NCBI GenBank assembly: GCA_903813345.2
Contig: CAIIXF020000004.1
Location: 14,579,196-14,639,195 of the forward strand
Length of the DNA: 60,000 bases
Reading direction: 5' to 3'
Origin: Owenia fusiformis
Taxonomy: Eukaryota > Annelida > Polychaeta > Sabellida > Oweniidae
A model generated the notes under the pieces. It saw only the letters and a list, made by a program, of their open reading frames with translations. It made no database searches and was not told the origin of the DNA. The position numbers were made by a program, and so were the translations under genes. This document shows, in pieces, positions 11,430 through 22,683 of this stretch. Positions within the stretch are counted from its first letter, which is position 1. Each line of letters starts with the position of its first letter.

Positions 11430-11810
11430 ATCCTAAAGTCCGTGAACAGAATCCATCCAGTTAATGGCGTTATAATGAAACAATTGTGAAGCTATTGAAA
11501 AATATGATACAGATTTGTAAACGTGAACATGCTGATAAACCTTTTTCATTAGATGAGTGGGTATTGAGAGTTTATTAGGACAATGTTAAATCAAAGAATC
11601 GTGAAACTTGAAAGTCAAAATTTGAAAGTACTGACAAGGTATTAGATGATCCACATGTTATGAAGTATTTGGAAGAATTTCATTAAAAATCTGTTCATAT
11701 TAGCCTCAGTGGATAAAGCGTCTTATAATGTTATTGCGATTTGTAAAGAACACATTTGTTTAATTATGGAGGAATTAGATAGTTTGAATCGAAATGCTGG
11801 AATATAGCAG
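11430..11810 (+). pseudogene. degraded retroelement protein (reverse-transcriptase N-terminal region)
   Basis: Translating the plus strand and passing over several stops and one frameshift near 11705 gives a protein-like series: WRYNETIVKLLKNM, then FSLDEWVLRVY, then DDPHVMKYLEEFH, then SVDKASYNVIAICKEHI. The last resembles the PADKASNNVIVICK-type block that I associate with the region before the fingers of Penelope-like and related reverse transcriptases. No catalytic YxDD block follows. It is a dead fragment; the exact family is uncertain. Confidence 0.5.
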
Positions 11811-11890
11811 CCGAAAAAGAAAAGTCGTCCCTCTATTTTTCGGTTAACATAACAGGATACACTTTAAGGCATTCCCGACATACACAATAT

Positions 11891-11896
11891 TTTATT
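11891..11896 (-). terminator. poly(A) signal AATAAA of the secreted-protein gene
   Basis: On the minus strand a consensus AATAAA lies 57 bases beyond the stop codon of the three-exon gene, a normal position for the end of its 3' untranslated region. Confidence 0.55.
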
Positions 11897-11952
11897 TGCC
11901 TTATTATCATTCAAAATGATTATTTTTGCAGTACTTGCTCATCGTGGTACTA

Positions 11953-12218
11953 CTAAAACACGCAAATAGATGTAAAAATAAAAACAGGGTGTATATCTTG
12001 GCCGTAACAAATTCCACGTCCGTATTTGCTTGACTCGATTTCTGCCTCAAGTGTTCTGACCTCAGTAAATTCGCCTTTGTAGAACTTTGGAGGGTGAACA
12101 CCAAGCGTTCGCACCGTCATAATGTGTGGCCCATCATCAGACTCACACTCTTTGCTGTCTATCACACAGTTCTCTTCATAAATTACCGAATTCTTTTTCA
12201 TCATGCCGGTCCATTCTC
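11953..12218 (-). CDS. unknown secreted protein, exon 3 of 3 (C-terminal part)
   Basis: This exon encodes the last 87 residues and the stop. It starts after an AAAG acceptor at 12219 and completes the glycine codon begun in exon 2 (G + GA). The protein part has EENCVIDSKEC, a HPPKFYKGEF segment, YGRGICYG, and ends in a hydrophobic VFIFTSICVF. Four cysteines here suggest disulfides. The continuation is supported by matching phase at both introns and by protein-like composition. I recognise no family for it. Confidence 0.6.
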
Positions 12219-12359
12219 CTTTAACATTAGAAACAGATTTTTGTCAAGCCCATTCGCTAGATCTCCATTTAAGCTACCCGTTTTAAGATTCGTAAACTTA
12301 AAAGTATGATCTATAGGCCTATTGTCCGGTCTCCCTCAATTGTTTTTTCAGGGACCTGC

Positions 12360-12801
12360 TAATAACCCAGATGCGAGTAGAAATAATCCTGATTTACGTC
12401 ATTAAAAATTCAAAATTCAGTCAAAGTAATATCATATTTGAAATCTACATGTAAAATTACTTCTAGAAATGTGGTTTTAAAAAGTGTTTATCAACTTTGA
12501 AAAATTAATTTTCTTTGAAAAGGTGACTTCTAGCTCGGGGAGATTCCCCATAGACCCCATGCTATAAAATCACAAAAAATGAAATATCTTTTCTTTTAGT
12601 GGACAGATAATATTTTGCTTTACTGGACATATTTTCATTGGTATAAGTATCAGACACATAAGGGTTATATTAAAATTGAGCCACTTAAATTGATAATATT
12701 CAAGTTTAAGGGAACTTTCTTATATACCTGCCATGTTAATTGACCCGAATCAGCCACCTGGTGGTGAAACTGGTAACTACCTACTCGCATTTGGGTAATT
12801 A
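12360..12801. mobile_element. MITE in intron 2 of the secreted-protein gene
   Basis: Terminal inverted repeats AATAACCCAGATGCGAGTAG (left) and CTACTCGCATTTGGGTAATT (right) bound about 440 bp with no coding capacity. It fills half of the 855-bp intron 2. Confidence 0.65.
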
Positions 12802-13073
12802 TAACTAATTTCCTGAAGAATTGTAATGTGCACAATTAGGAAAGCAAATACTTGAAGGGTGATATAATCAATAGAGGACCACACCTTACTTACCTTTCTT
12901 ATGTATTAAATGTATTTCTAGAGTCTAGACGTAATATGTTGCTTATTAACTAAATGTTGAAGTAGAAATTATACATAGCCTTTTATTTTTTGCCTCTCCT
13001 AAAGATCTTGGCTACGCCCCTGGATTAAATGGAATAAAGCATTTCAAATATACGCAAAGATTCGATAACATAC

Positions 13074-13322
13074 CGCCATCGACAAAAGTATCCCCAGTTG
13101 CGACAAGAGCATATCCGACGCACTTATATAATGTGTTTCGATAATAGGTCGTCCGGTGGGCGGGTGTTGTTTCAGTTACGACTCGAAGATTCGACGCATC
13201 CGTATAACCCATGAACGTTAGATTCGCTGAAGTAATCGTTGAACCCATTTGCAGTTGCGTATCACTAACGCTAGTCATATCTACATTGTACCTTTGTTTA
13301 GCATATGCAAGAAATTTCCGAC
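13074..13322 (-). CDS. unknown secreted protein, exon 2 of 3
   Basis: The exon runs from a CTTTTAG acceptor (13323) to a GCG/GTATGT donor (13073). It is 249 bases: two bases finish a codon, 82 full codons follow, and one base begins the next. It encodes the middle of the protein, including KFLAYAKQRYNVDM, MGYTDASNLRVVTETTPA and YKCVGYALVATGDTFVDG. Both borders are good matches to splice consensus and both phases fit the neighbouring exons exactly. Function is not recognised. Confidence 0.65.
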
Positions 13323-13542
13323 CTAAAAGTGTAATTTATTAGTAGCAAACTAATTCACAATATCACTGGTCCCCACCTGGTTATAAATTATAAACTTAAC
13401 ATTTTCTGTCGGTGGTAATACATGTACATAGTACATCCATTTTGTAGTAAAGACGTGAAGTCTTGATACGTAACATCTTTATAACTGTGGGGACCAGTGA
13501 ATACAGATATAATATAGATTTTAAAGGTGAATTCATAGAGGA

Positions 13543-13678
13543 TATCCTATGATTTATGAGTGATATGATTTTTATCCACGAATGGATATGATATCTGCAC
13601 GAGCGAGCGTAGCGAGAGAGTGCAGATATCAATATCCATGAGTGGATTAAAATCATATCACGAGTAAATCATAGGATG
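13543..13678. mobile_element. palindromic element in intron 1
   Basis: About 50-bp arms (ATCCTATGATTTATGAGTGA left; inverted copy ending near 13678) flank a centre with GAGCGAGCGTAGCGAGAG. It can form one hairpin and has no open frame of interest. Confidence 0.7.
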
Positions 13679-14489
13679 TTCTTTTTATTCCATGGTTAAA
13701 GTCATCGTCAGAATCGTCGGAAATTAAGTGATTTAATTAGAATTTTCCAAACGATCCGGCGATGTTGACACTTAGCCTCGTTTTGAGTCTGAAGTAGCAA
13801 AAATCCATAAACCATCGCATACGACGTCGTATGTCATGGCTAAAAAACCGTATGCTATGGTTAAGTGAAAATTTGTCAAAAATATCATATTTTACCACTG
13901 ATTACAAAAATACCGTTTTTATTTTCACATGTTATCCTATGAATATCATGCTAACTATGGAATAAAATTGAATATACTATGTTTCATATTATAGGTAACA
14001 AGTAACATTGTGACTATCAGTCTGATGGGCACGAAAATTAGGAAATTGAATGATGTACATATGTGCCAAATATCAAGGAGTAATTTCCGAAAATGATAAA
14101 GATATGGTAAAAATAACTACAAAGTTGTCATTTTTACCACCCTGTAAAATACCAAGATGTCTGATTGATAAAAACATTTACGTATTATAAGCGAAAAGAA
14201 TTAATTAAAATTCACTCGGTTTTCAATTTGGCTCGTAGAAAAAATGGCCTAATTTTGGATTTGGATTTTAAAATTCATAAATATCGATGGGTCAACTGTT
14301 TTTGGCACCCGATAGAAGGTTAGACTGTTGATTTGCTATGAATCTCTCATTTCTAAAGTCCTCGAAAGTACATCAGATTTTACTTGTTTCTTTGATCCAT
14401 TGTACCTACCTCGTTATAACTCACGTGTTACCCAAGATTGTCAGTTGTACCAACAAGAATGGATTTTCACTAATATAAAAGAATCAGAC

Positions 14490-14635
14490 TAATGCCTTGG
14501 TCACATTTGCTCCGATTTTCACTACGGCGCCCGGCCGATTGAGTATTTTGTTCAAAATTGAATACAATATTGAACAAAACACTCAATCGGCCGGGCGCCG
14601 GCCGATGAATCGGAACATATGTGACCCAGGCATTA
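14490..14635. mobile_element. 146-bp MITE with TAATGCCTTGGTCACAT ends
   Basis: The ends TAATGCCTTGGTCACAT and ATGTGACCCAGGCATTA are inverted repeats, as are inner CGGCGCCCGGCCGATTGAGT and its inverse. Related ends occur at 33460 (left end only) and 39403 (right end), so this is a family with at least three members in the window. Its right edge directly touches the next foldback. Confidence 0.8.
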
Positions 14636-15451
14636 GGCAGCGTTTTTGAACTGCCAGCGGTGCAAGTATATTACATACATAATATTTAAGCTTTCCCTCT
14701 AATTATTATGGCAAAGAGCCCCTGCATTGCAGATTACACGCTCGCATGTTTTCAACAAAAACAGGTCATCCAAGTTCACTTTAACCGCTAATTACACCGT
14801 GGCAACCTTGCCGGCTAACCGCGTGTGTCAACCACGTCGGCCCGTTGCTAGTGCACCACAGGAGTTCCACTGCTATAAACCGTGAGCTCTTTCAAAAAGA
14901 ATTATGTGAGTGTAGGTGTGCTTGGAGGATCTGTTTATTTTAAATCGTTTGACCATGTATTTTGCACGCCTGGGCTTATTGTTCTTTTTCGTTATATCTG
15001 AAGGAAAACGTATTGATATTTTGTAACTGACTTGCGCCGAGGGCAGTTAAAAATGCCGCCTCAGAATGCATTTTTATGCTCGCGGTGCAACTGAATTGCG
15101 TAATCTTTTAATGGTTTTTTTGACGTATCACGAAAAGATCAATAAGACCTGTAGTGCAAATTACATGATCATGTGATTTCAAAAAAGCTCGTCCAAGTCC
15201 ACTTACACTCACATAATTCTTTTAAAATACATCACGGATTATTGCACGGATTGGTGCATTAGCAACTAGCCGACGCAGTTGACACACGCCACGGTGTAAT
15301 TAGCGGTTTAAGTGCACTTGGATGAGCTGTTTTTTGTTGAAAACGTGCGAGCGTGTAATTTGCATCGCAGGGGCTCTTTGCCATGATACTTAGGGGGGGA
15401 CTTAAATATTATGCAATATATTTGCGCCGCGGGCAGTTCAAAAACGCAGCC
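14636..15451. mobile_element. foldback element with about 300-bp arms
   Basis: The left end GGCAGCGTTTTTGAACTGCC pairs with GGCAGTTCAAAAACGCAGCC at the right. Pairing runs inwards through GGCAAAGAGCCCCTGC, ACACCGTGGC and ACTCACATAATTCTTTT blocks. The centre (about 14930-15190) is A+T rich with no open frame. It lies in intron 1 of the secreted-protein gene. Confidence 0.8.
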
Positions 15452-15609
15452 AGAGTATTTCGATGAATTTACCCTTTTAATTTTTGAAACTACCCATTTA
15501 ATTCATGCTGTCTGTTAAGAGAAATTGAATGTTAAAATCGAATTTAATAAATAATTTTATGATGTTACACTACCATTTATCCCTAATGGTTAGTACAGGG
15601 CATTCGATA

Positions 15610-16775
15610 AGTATTGCTAATTTTGCCATAACTCTTGCTTTTATCTTCATGAACTTTCAAAGCATATATAACCCTACTATCAAACCAAACTAGTTATCAC
15701 TACGTTCTCGAAAACGGGCGTAAACTGTGTACGAACGAATTGGTAGTAATTGGAACCGTTTGGGATACATTTACAAACGTCATGAACGTACTCGATAGGG
15801 TGACCTACTCCAGAACTTTCTCCAAATTTTGTTGATTGTTGTCACGCCCTGCAACTAGAACGAGTGACAACGTACATAAGACGAACTGGACGTACAGCGA
15901 TCGGAACTGTCGTACTTCAATCCTAGTGCAGTGGGGACGTTTTTAGAACGAGTTGAATTGTCTGAGAACGTATTAAGAACGAGGTAGAACTCATTTCAAA
16001 CGGGTTTGAACTGATTGAGGACGAGGTAGCAAAAATATAGCTATCACACCAAACTAGTTGCCACTTGGTTTTTAAAAACGTTGCCGAACTGGTTTTAAAC
16101 ATATTGTGCAAATGGAATGAACGTAGCTGCAACTATGTACGGTCTATTTACGAACTTCATAAACGTGCTTGAACGGGAAGCGCTTGAACGGGAACGTAAT
16201 TGCCTTACTTCGACGGACGCGTTAACGACGTTGTGCAATCGGATATCAATTGCAGTACGTGTACACACCGACAAAGTGCGACCCGAACGAACTGCGAATA
16301 AGATGAACGTATTGAAGATTGTTTATGAACGAAGTAGCTAATTATTTTAGACATCTTTCCCGACCAAAGCCAGATTTAGCCCGTTTTACGACTTTTTGTA
16401 CGACTGGAAAGAACGGTTTGGAACTAGTTTGGTGTAATAGGGGGTTAGGAACATATATCTGACCTTATTCCATCCAGATTTCTAAGTATTGACAACGTTA
16501 TAGTTACTATGGTAATCATTGTCATGGGTATGCGGGGCAACTTTAAGGATTTACATGATGAATCATTGTTATACATGTACATCAACTAAACACTTTTCAT
16601 GAATAAAAACGATTGATGTGGTCACGTTTTGATGTTGTCAGTTTAGTAACAAAGTCCTATATTATCATAATATACAGGAAATTGTATTAGAATAATATCA
16701 GAGATATGTTCCTTATAATGGCAAACTTTCAAAGCAAAAAACAAAAGTTATACCAAAATTAGCAATACTTATTAA
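15610..16775. mobile_element. older inverted-repeat element split by a younger foldback
   Basis: AAGTATTGCTAATTTTGCCA at about 15618 is repeated inverted at about 16755-16773, and pairing continues through CTTTCAAAGC at both sides. A foldback at 15672-16444 sits inside. The right end of the outer element is only about 60 bp from the exon 1 donor of the secreted-protein gene. Confidence 0.6.
15672..16444. mobile_element. word-built foldback (GAACG/CGTTC words)
   Basis: The ends CTATCAAACCAAACTAGTT and AACTAGTTTGGTGTAATAG are inverted repeats. Between them the sequence is a loose series of ACGAACG, GAACGAGGTAGAAC, TTGGAACCGTTTGG and TGAACGT words, on both strands, instead of ordinary sequence. 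No transposase frame is present; a 74-codon frame at 16117 is made of these words. Confidence 0.65.
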
Positions 16776-16835
16776 AAACAAACTGATTGCGTGTCGTTGT
16801 GTCTGTTCTACAGTCTCGTTTAACAATATCACTAC

Positions 16836-17118
16836 CTTTCTTAATGACGTCTGCGTCCGTCTTCACATCGGGATTAATCGAATTCCATATTTTTGTTAAG
16901 CCCCTTTTTGGCGAAACAATTAACGGATGTTTGTTTGATTCGGCCATCAGTGAAAACGTCACCAGTCCTTCCTCGCTTGTATTCGTTATCGTATCATCCC
17001 TAGTAGTTTCACAACTGCTGCCCTTCTTAGCTTTTCCGCACTCGAACGCGTGTGGAAAATGTGACATTAAAATCACAATAAATGCCAAATGGTTGAAGAC
17101 TGTTATTCCAATCATCAT
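16836..17118 (-). CDS. unknown secreted protein, exon 1 of 3 (signal peptide)
   Basis: The first coding exon has 94 codons plus one base and ends at an AAAG/GTAGTG donor (16835). The protein begins with a typical signal peptide: a hydrophobic run GITVFNHLAFIVILM, then a likely cut near the HAFEC segment. The mature N-terminus is polar with two early cysteines (ECGK, SSCE). Joined in phase with exons 2 and 3 it makes a 265-residue protein. Reading on past the donor gives another 25 codons, but the splice is favoured because it restores the frame exactly. A plus-strand frame over the same bases (16787-17161) is taken as a shadow. I do not recognise the family; the protein is presumably extracellular. 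Confidence 0.65.
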
Positions 17119-17175
17119 CGGTATTTGTTCTGACGAATGCTTATTTGCAATGGATTATTAACTAGTAGGCAAACA

Positions 17176-17721
17176 TTTACAGGGTGTCCAAAAATAAACA
17201 TTTAATTCTATTGAATCTTAAATACAAAAGAACGATAGAAGACAAAACTGTACAGCATGAAACATAGAATATTGTGATGACGTAAATCACATTTTGATGA
17301 CGTAAATAACTGAAATGTAATTTGAACTTTGAAACTACCCATTTAATTTATGCAAAATATATGCTGTGAGACCAAGTGTAAATTGATTAAGAGTATTTAA
17401 CTTGAGAGATAAATGTTCAAATGATTATTTCCATAACATTCCTAATGCTCACCTTGTTAATCGAAATATATCTCGACAGAAATGAAAAAAATGGTCACAA
17501 AAATGGGGATATACGAGACTATACATGTCTACTCGTATACATGTACATGATCATGTACAGACGTTTTTGAATATTCAAATGGATAGACAGGCCACGAAAT
17601 TCTTGCGAACAAAGATATTGTTTACTTGGTATAACTTTCAATCCATATCGTTTTTTGTTTCTCCTTCTAATCAAACAATCTTGTGATATCAAGAGAGTTG
17701 AAACTGCTACAAAATTGATGA
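17176..17721. other. upstream flank with a mariner-like terminus
   Basis: TTACAGGGTGTCCAAAAATA at 17176 looks like a Tc1/mariner terminal repeat. No matching inverse is clear nearby. The promoter of the secreted-protein gene should lie in or near this stretch; I see no clear core motif. Confidence 0.35.
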
Positions 17722-18138
17722 TACAGGGTGGGCGAAAAAAGGTAACCAAAAATTAAATCTCAATGACTCAGTCATCCCTGACATGGGTCTTAAGTCATAT
17801 TTTGCACAGTTAGACCTGTTAAACAACGCTAGCAGCATGAGAGAGTTAAACCAAGGGAAGAAACATTAGAGTCATTACACAATATATTTCTGAGTATAAA
17901 TTCAAAAAGCTTTACCTGATGTGTTTAAGTTAGCCTTCAAAGCCAAGACCATTTAAGGCCGTTGAGCATATTTTGTAAAATGGCCATAAAATCGTGACCA
18001 TTTGGGGGTAGACAAATTGAACTTACTTGAATAAAAGAACATTGAACAAGGTTCAAGTGTGCATTATATGATTAAAATCTATACTGGATGACTGAGTTTT
18101 TAAGATTTGTTTAAGTTACCTTTTGGGCTCACCATGTT
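17722..18138. mobile_element. mariner-related MITE
   Basis: The left end TACAGGGTGGGCGAAAAAAG pairs with a diverged inverse at the right (GTTACCTTTTGGGCTCACCA). Inner GACTCAGTCATCC and GGATGACTGAG also pair. The terminal motif is typical of Tc1/mariner. There is no transposase. Confidence 0.65.
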
Positions 18139-18437
18139 ATATGTTGTTGTAACAATAATAGTAAGCTAATAAAAACGAGAAATGACATATGATAAGTGAA
18201 TAAATATAATATATAACCACCGTCGGGTTATAGTTGAATTATAGTTGCTATAGTAATTGAGACAATGATACCCTGGACCGGCTAAAAATCAGGGGGCAAA
18301 ATTAATATTAATGTCGCAGTTCTTTACTCATAGATAAATTATATCGACAGGATTGAGTTCAATGTTTACATTAATATTTCAAAAAGAAAACTCCAAAAAT
18401 TAAGTTTCACATTTTCCGTTTGGCACATCAAATCGAT

Positions 18438-19477
18438 GCTTCCTGGTCAACTCAACCCCAAGTCAACTCAACCCAAGTCAACTTAACCCTAAGTCAAGTC
18501 GACCCCAAGTCAAGTCGACCCTTAGTCAACTCGACCCTAAGTCATCTCGACCCTTAGTCAACTCGACCCCAAGTCATCTCGATCAACCCTTGGTCAACTC
18601 AACCCTTAGTCAAGTCGACCCAAATGATTTTACTTGTTTTAAGTAGATTAAAATACAATATAATCCAATTGTTTGTGCAGTTTGATTTGAAATCAAACTT
18701 CAAAGAAAAAAACATTTCTGTCACCTATAGATCAAAACGAAGATTTAAACTGGATCATAAAATCCCAATCTGATTGTTTATGACACCTGACATATGAGTA
18801 AGATAATGGAAAAAAGAAAAACATAAATCCCATTGTTTGTTCAATCTTGTTTTAAAATCTTACTTAAAAAAATAAACATTTCTATCGCCTGTAGATCAGA
18901 AAGAAGATTTGAACCGGATCGTATTGTTTATTATTATTATCAAAATATAAAATCATTCAATACAAAGTAATGGATGGATGTTTGCACAATGCACATGTTG
19001 CATAAGTTACCTGTTGTCAAAAATACTGTTGCAACAATTTCGGTATAACAGAAAAGTGTATAGATAATTTTTTTATTTCAGAGAGATTAAACAAGCTCAA
19101 ATATTAAGGGGTGAAATATATGTATAGCATCGTGAATAGTCCTATTAAGATTAATCAAATATTATTTTGTTATTTATAAAAATTATAAATGCGTTAAGCA
19201 CAAACTTTAATAGTTGATAATTTATTTTGGAAAATTAGCATTTTAGTCCCTCATTCTTTCAAAATTCATCAATATCATACCATTTGTTTTTTATGGTGGG
19301 GTCGAGTTGACTAAGGGTTGAGATGACCAAGGGTTGAGATGACTTGGGGTCGAGTTGACTAAGGGTCGAGATGACTTGGGGTCGACTTGACTAAGGGTCG
19401 ACTTGACTTGGGGTCGACTTGACTAAGGGTTGAGTTGACTTGGGTTGAGTTGACTTGGGGTTGAGTTGACCAGTTAC
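18438..19477. mobile_element. word-built foldback with a 9-bp target duplication
   Basis: Each arm (about 18443-18615 and 19300-19473) is a chain of 16-17-base units such as AAGTCAACTCGACCCTT, varying between AACTCGACCC, AAGTCGACCC and ATCTCGACCC; the right arm is the inverse. The outer 33 bases of both arms match perfectly. CAAATCGAT occurs at 18429-18437 and again at 19478-19486, as a 9-bp target-site duplication. The 690-bp A+T-rich middle has no long open frame. The design resembles Drosophila Foldback elements, which also have tandem-repeat arms and 9-bp duplications. Confidence 0.85.
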
Positions 19478-19489
19478 CAAATCGATCGC

Positions 19490-20499
19490 ATATGACGTGT
19501 CACGACTCACAAGTTAGCAGAAATGTGTAGATGGTACTACTGTCTGCTTCTAAAACCAAACTACCTGACTGCTTTAAGGTTAAATCGGATCGTTATTGGT
19601 TACCAAGGCTTTGCATAAATAAAACAAACATTCTATTCTATATTGTTAAAATTATTCTATTAATTGTGTATTTAATATGTATATCATATCAGCAGCATAA
19701 TCTAAAATGCAACGTTTAATAAAACATATGTTCAATTGCAATTTTCGTAGAATGAATAAGCGTTAATATATAGAATTATCAAGATCGTCATCAATCAATA
19801 TCATATAAAAAACTAACCATTTTTGGTATTTTCTATTGGGTTTTAGATGATCACCATATATGACAATAATACTTGTAAGTGACGTTTAAACGTTTATATT
19901 GTTAAATAGCAAGAACATTGACTTTTGCATGATGGTGACGCTGTGGCTTTTTTAATAGATCGTATATCTTAGAAGCCTATCAGTTAAAAAATCTAGAAGA
20001 CCTAACATATTTCCCCGTGTAGTGCGCCTATTCATTTAACAATTCAATAGTAAACTTACTCTTGAATAAATAAATATTCCAGATTTGTTGCATCTTCTAG
20101 CGAAAAGTAGCTACTCCCCCCCCCCCTCCTCTGTTCATTCCCTTCTATCACCGGGATTGAGTAACGTCTCTAGTTTTAGAGCCAACAAAAAGCGAGCCCA
20201 TTGTCCTGTTTGAGAACCCTTTTAAATGCTTACACATGAATCTACTTGTTGAGACTCGATCAACTCGAGTTCTTCTGAGAAAATGAGGATATCAGCAAGG
20301 GTGTATTAACTTAAAAGGGGATACAATTGTTTTAAAAGGCTTAAAAGCTGCATATTATCACGTATGCTTACACTATGCTATCAGTGACATATTGTTATGG
20401 TCTCCGTTTTTTGACGGCAGTTGGTGGTTGGCGATCGGCGGTTGGCGATTGGCGTCTGTAACGAGTTCTTACAACTTTCAATAATTTATTAACAAATAC
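19490..20499. other. gene-free stretch
   Basis: I see no coding exon. A short poly(C) tract lies at about 20117-20126, and GGTTGGCGATNGGCG-type direct repeats lie at 20424-20452. Confidence 0.5.
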
Positions 20500-20810
20500 T
20501 GTTTAGACTGACTTCGATTTTTTTCAAAATTATCAACAAGTTTTTAGAAGTTCAAATCTGACTTTACTTTTAAGATTTGACCTTCAATGACCTTCTCAAT
20601 GTCAAAAAGGTCAAAAAGATATTTTTCAACTTGCTTCAAATTGACCAATTTATTTCAAAATCATCTACAATTTCTCAAAAGTTCAAATCTGGCTATAGAT
20701 TTGACCTTCAATTATATCTTTAAGGTCAAAGGGTATTTTTTCATCTTACTTCAAATTGACCAATTTCTTCAAAATCATCTACAAGTTCTCAGAAGAATTG
20801 TGAGCAACTA
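20500..20810. repeat. degenerate tandem repeat of roughly 110-120 bp
   Basis: Three partial units share CTTCAAATTGACCAATTT, AAAATCATCTACAA and AAGTTCAAATCTG. Related sequence recurs at 37640-37790 and 38520-38790, on either side of a foldback, so this is a dispersed family. The 74-codon plus-strand frame in it is a product of the repeat. Confidence 0.65.
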
Positions 20811-21786
20811 GGTGGTGACATTTTGTCCCGTTACGCCTTGTTGAAAATTTTGCTAAGCTCTACGGGCTGTCCACAAAAAAAGTATACCCAACTTCAAAGC
20901 CAGGATACTTAGATTCTGAGCAATCTTTTAAAAAATACAAAGGTAGCAGTAAAATCCCAATTTGCCTCTATGAAACGGCACCTACATGTAGATCATTATG
21001 CAATTGTCATGGATGACTAAACAATCATAACTTTTATGAAAGGTGGGTAAATAAGCATTGTGCCAATCTAGCATTCAAGTAGGATTGACACAGTGAATGT
21101 TTTTTTTCTTTCAAACTTGTTCCATGTTCTTCACTTTTTGCATATTTTTCCATTCCTTTTGTTGTTACCTCCCTCTCGGGAAGTTGGATCTCAATAAAAC
21201 TTCTTCATGATGATATGCTGCTTTTAAGTCAATCGTTTCCCCCTTGTTAAGTCAATACACCATTATTGCGAGAACCTAGCAAAAATTAGGCAATAGGCAA
21301 ATTAAATTATTAGGCAAAATTACCACTTACAATGTGTTCCTCCCTCTGATATGCTATTAACTTTACATATAGTCTCTCTTTATAAAAATCAAAATCAACT
21401 GTTCCCGCTATGACTACTATTATCATTTTACTTTAAAGACCGTGAAGTAGGCTAACCTGTCCCTCGAAATTTTAAAAGATTTCTCTGCAGATTCGGTGTG
21501 TTTATCTCTCTTGATATTCGTGTATACTCCACTGCTAAGCTATTTTTCTTTGTGGCCATTCTTTGAAGGAACCCGCATAGATCCATTGCGTATCACGAAG
21601 AGCATACCTACATTAAGGATTCCAGTTATGGACATTTTATAATGATAACTCCTCATAATTGTTACACGACGCACATATGAACTGCAAGCAAAATAACCTG
21701 GTACCACCCCTGTCGATTACATTTATTGCAGGTTATTGTGAGATTTGTTGAGATAAAATATAACTATTAACCGGTCAGTATCATGG
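20811..21786. other. gene-free stretch
   Basis: No coding exon, RNA gene or clear inverted-repeat element is recognised here. Confidence 0.5.
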
Positions 21787-22395
21787 AAAGGATTGGTATC
21801 GATATGGCCAACTGAATTGAACACATGTTTCTCTTAAACCAGTTATCAAAAATTCTGAAATATGTACATATCTTCAATTAATGATCATCTTTTGAAGGGT
21901 AACAATTTAATTTGAAAACTATATACATATATCTCTATATTGTTTTAGAAAACACACCAGACACTTCTTTTTTTCTCGGTAACATACATTCGAAATGAAA
22001 TGAGACATATATATCCGGACCTCATTGGGACAAAATGACATATACACAACGCGTTTAGGTCTCTCAATATTCTAATTGTACAAACGAAAAATTGGTTCAT
22101 TTGAAAAAAGAATTTTGTTAATGAAATAAAAGATTTACTTTAATTTCTATTTTGGGGTTTTTCTAAATTTTCTTCAATACTTGTTTGTTAAATGAACCAA
22201 ACTTTCCTTTGTATAAATATAATATTAAGTTACAAAACAATAATATAAAATATATATAAATAATGCTCGCATTAAACTGTTGTCAATCAGTGACCATTAC
22301 ATAAATGACCACCATGTTTTACAGAATGTTTTCAATAATTGGTTTGGGAGAAAAACAATGTTGAATTCAGTTCACCATATCGATACCAATCCTTT
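21787..22395. mobile_element. foldback element, copy 1 of 2
   Basis: The ends AAAGGATTGGTATCGATATG and CATATCGATACCAATCCTTT are inverted repeats, and pairing continues inwards (CTGAATTGAACAC with its inverse, TTTCTCTTAAACCAGTTAT with its inverse). A related copy lies at 37779-38516. The centre is A+T rich and has no open frame. Confidence 0.8.
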
Positions 22396-22683
22396 GCGGA
22401 AAACATGTTCTTTCAAAACGGCGGATTGTAAATGTAGGGTTCCGTTTCAATTGATTTAACCAGTTTTCTGTGAACATTGGGGTTTCAACATTTCGACAAC
22501 GATAACGTGTTCCTGTTTCGCGTGTGGACACCACAACGCTTTTAAAGCAAAGTAAAGGCGAATAAAGGCGAATTGTAGATTATAAGGCTAAACATGACTT
22601 CACGATTAGAACAGGCGCAATTCAGAAAAATACTAGACTGTTTCCATTATAATTGGTAAATTCAAAGTGAATTCTTTTGAGAA

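Noticed and set aside
16787-17161. A 124-codon plus-strand frame
   Set aside because: It lies opposite the signal-peptide exon of the minus-strand gene, which has splice borders and matching phases; the plus-strand frame has none of this support.
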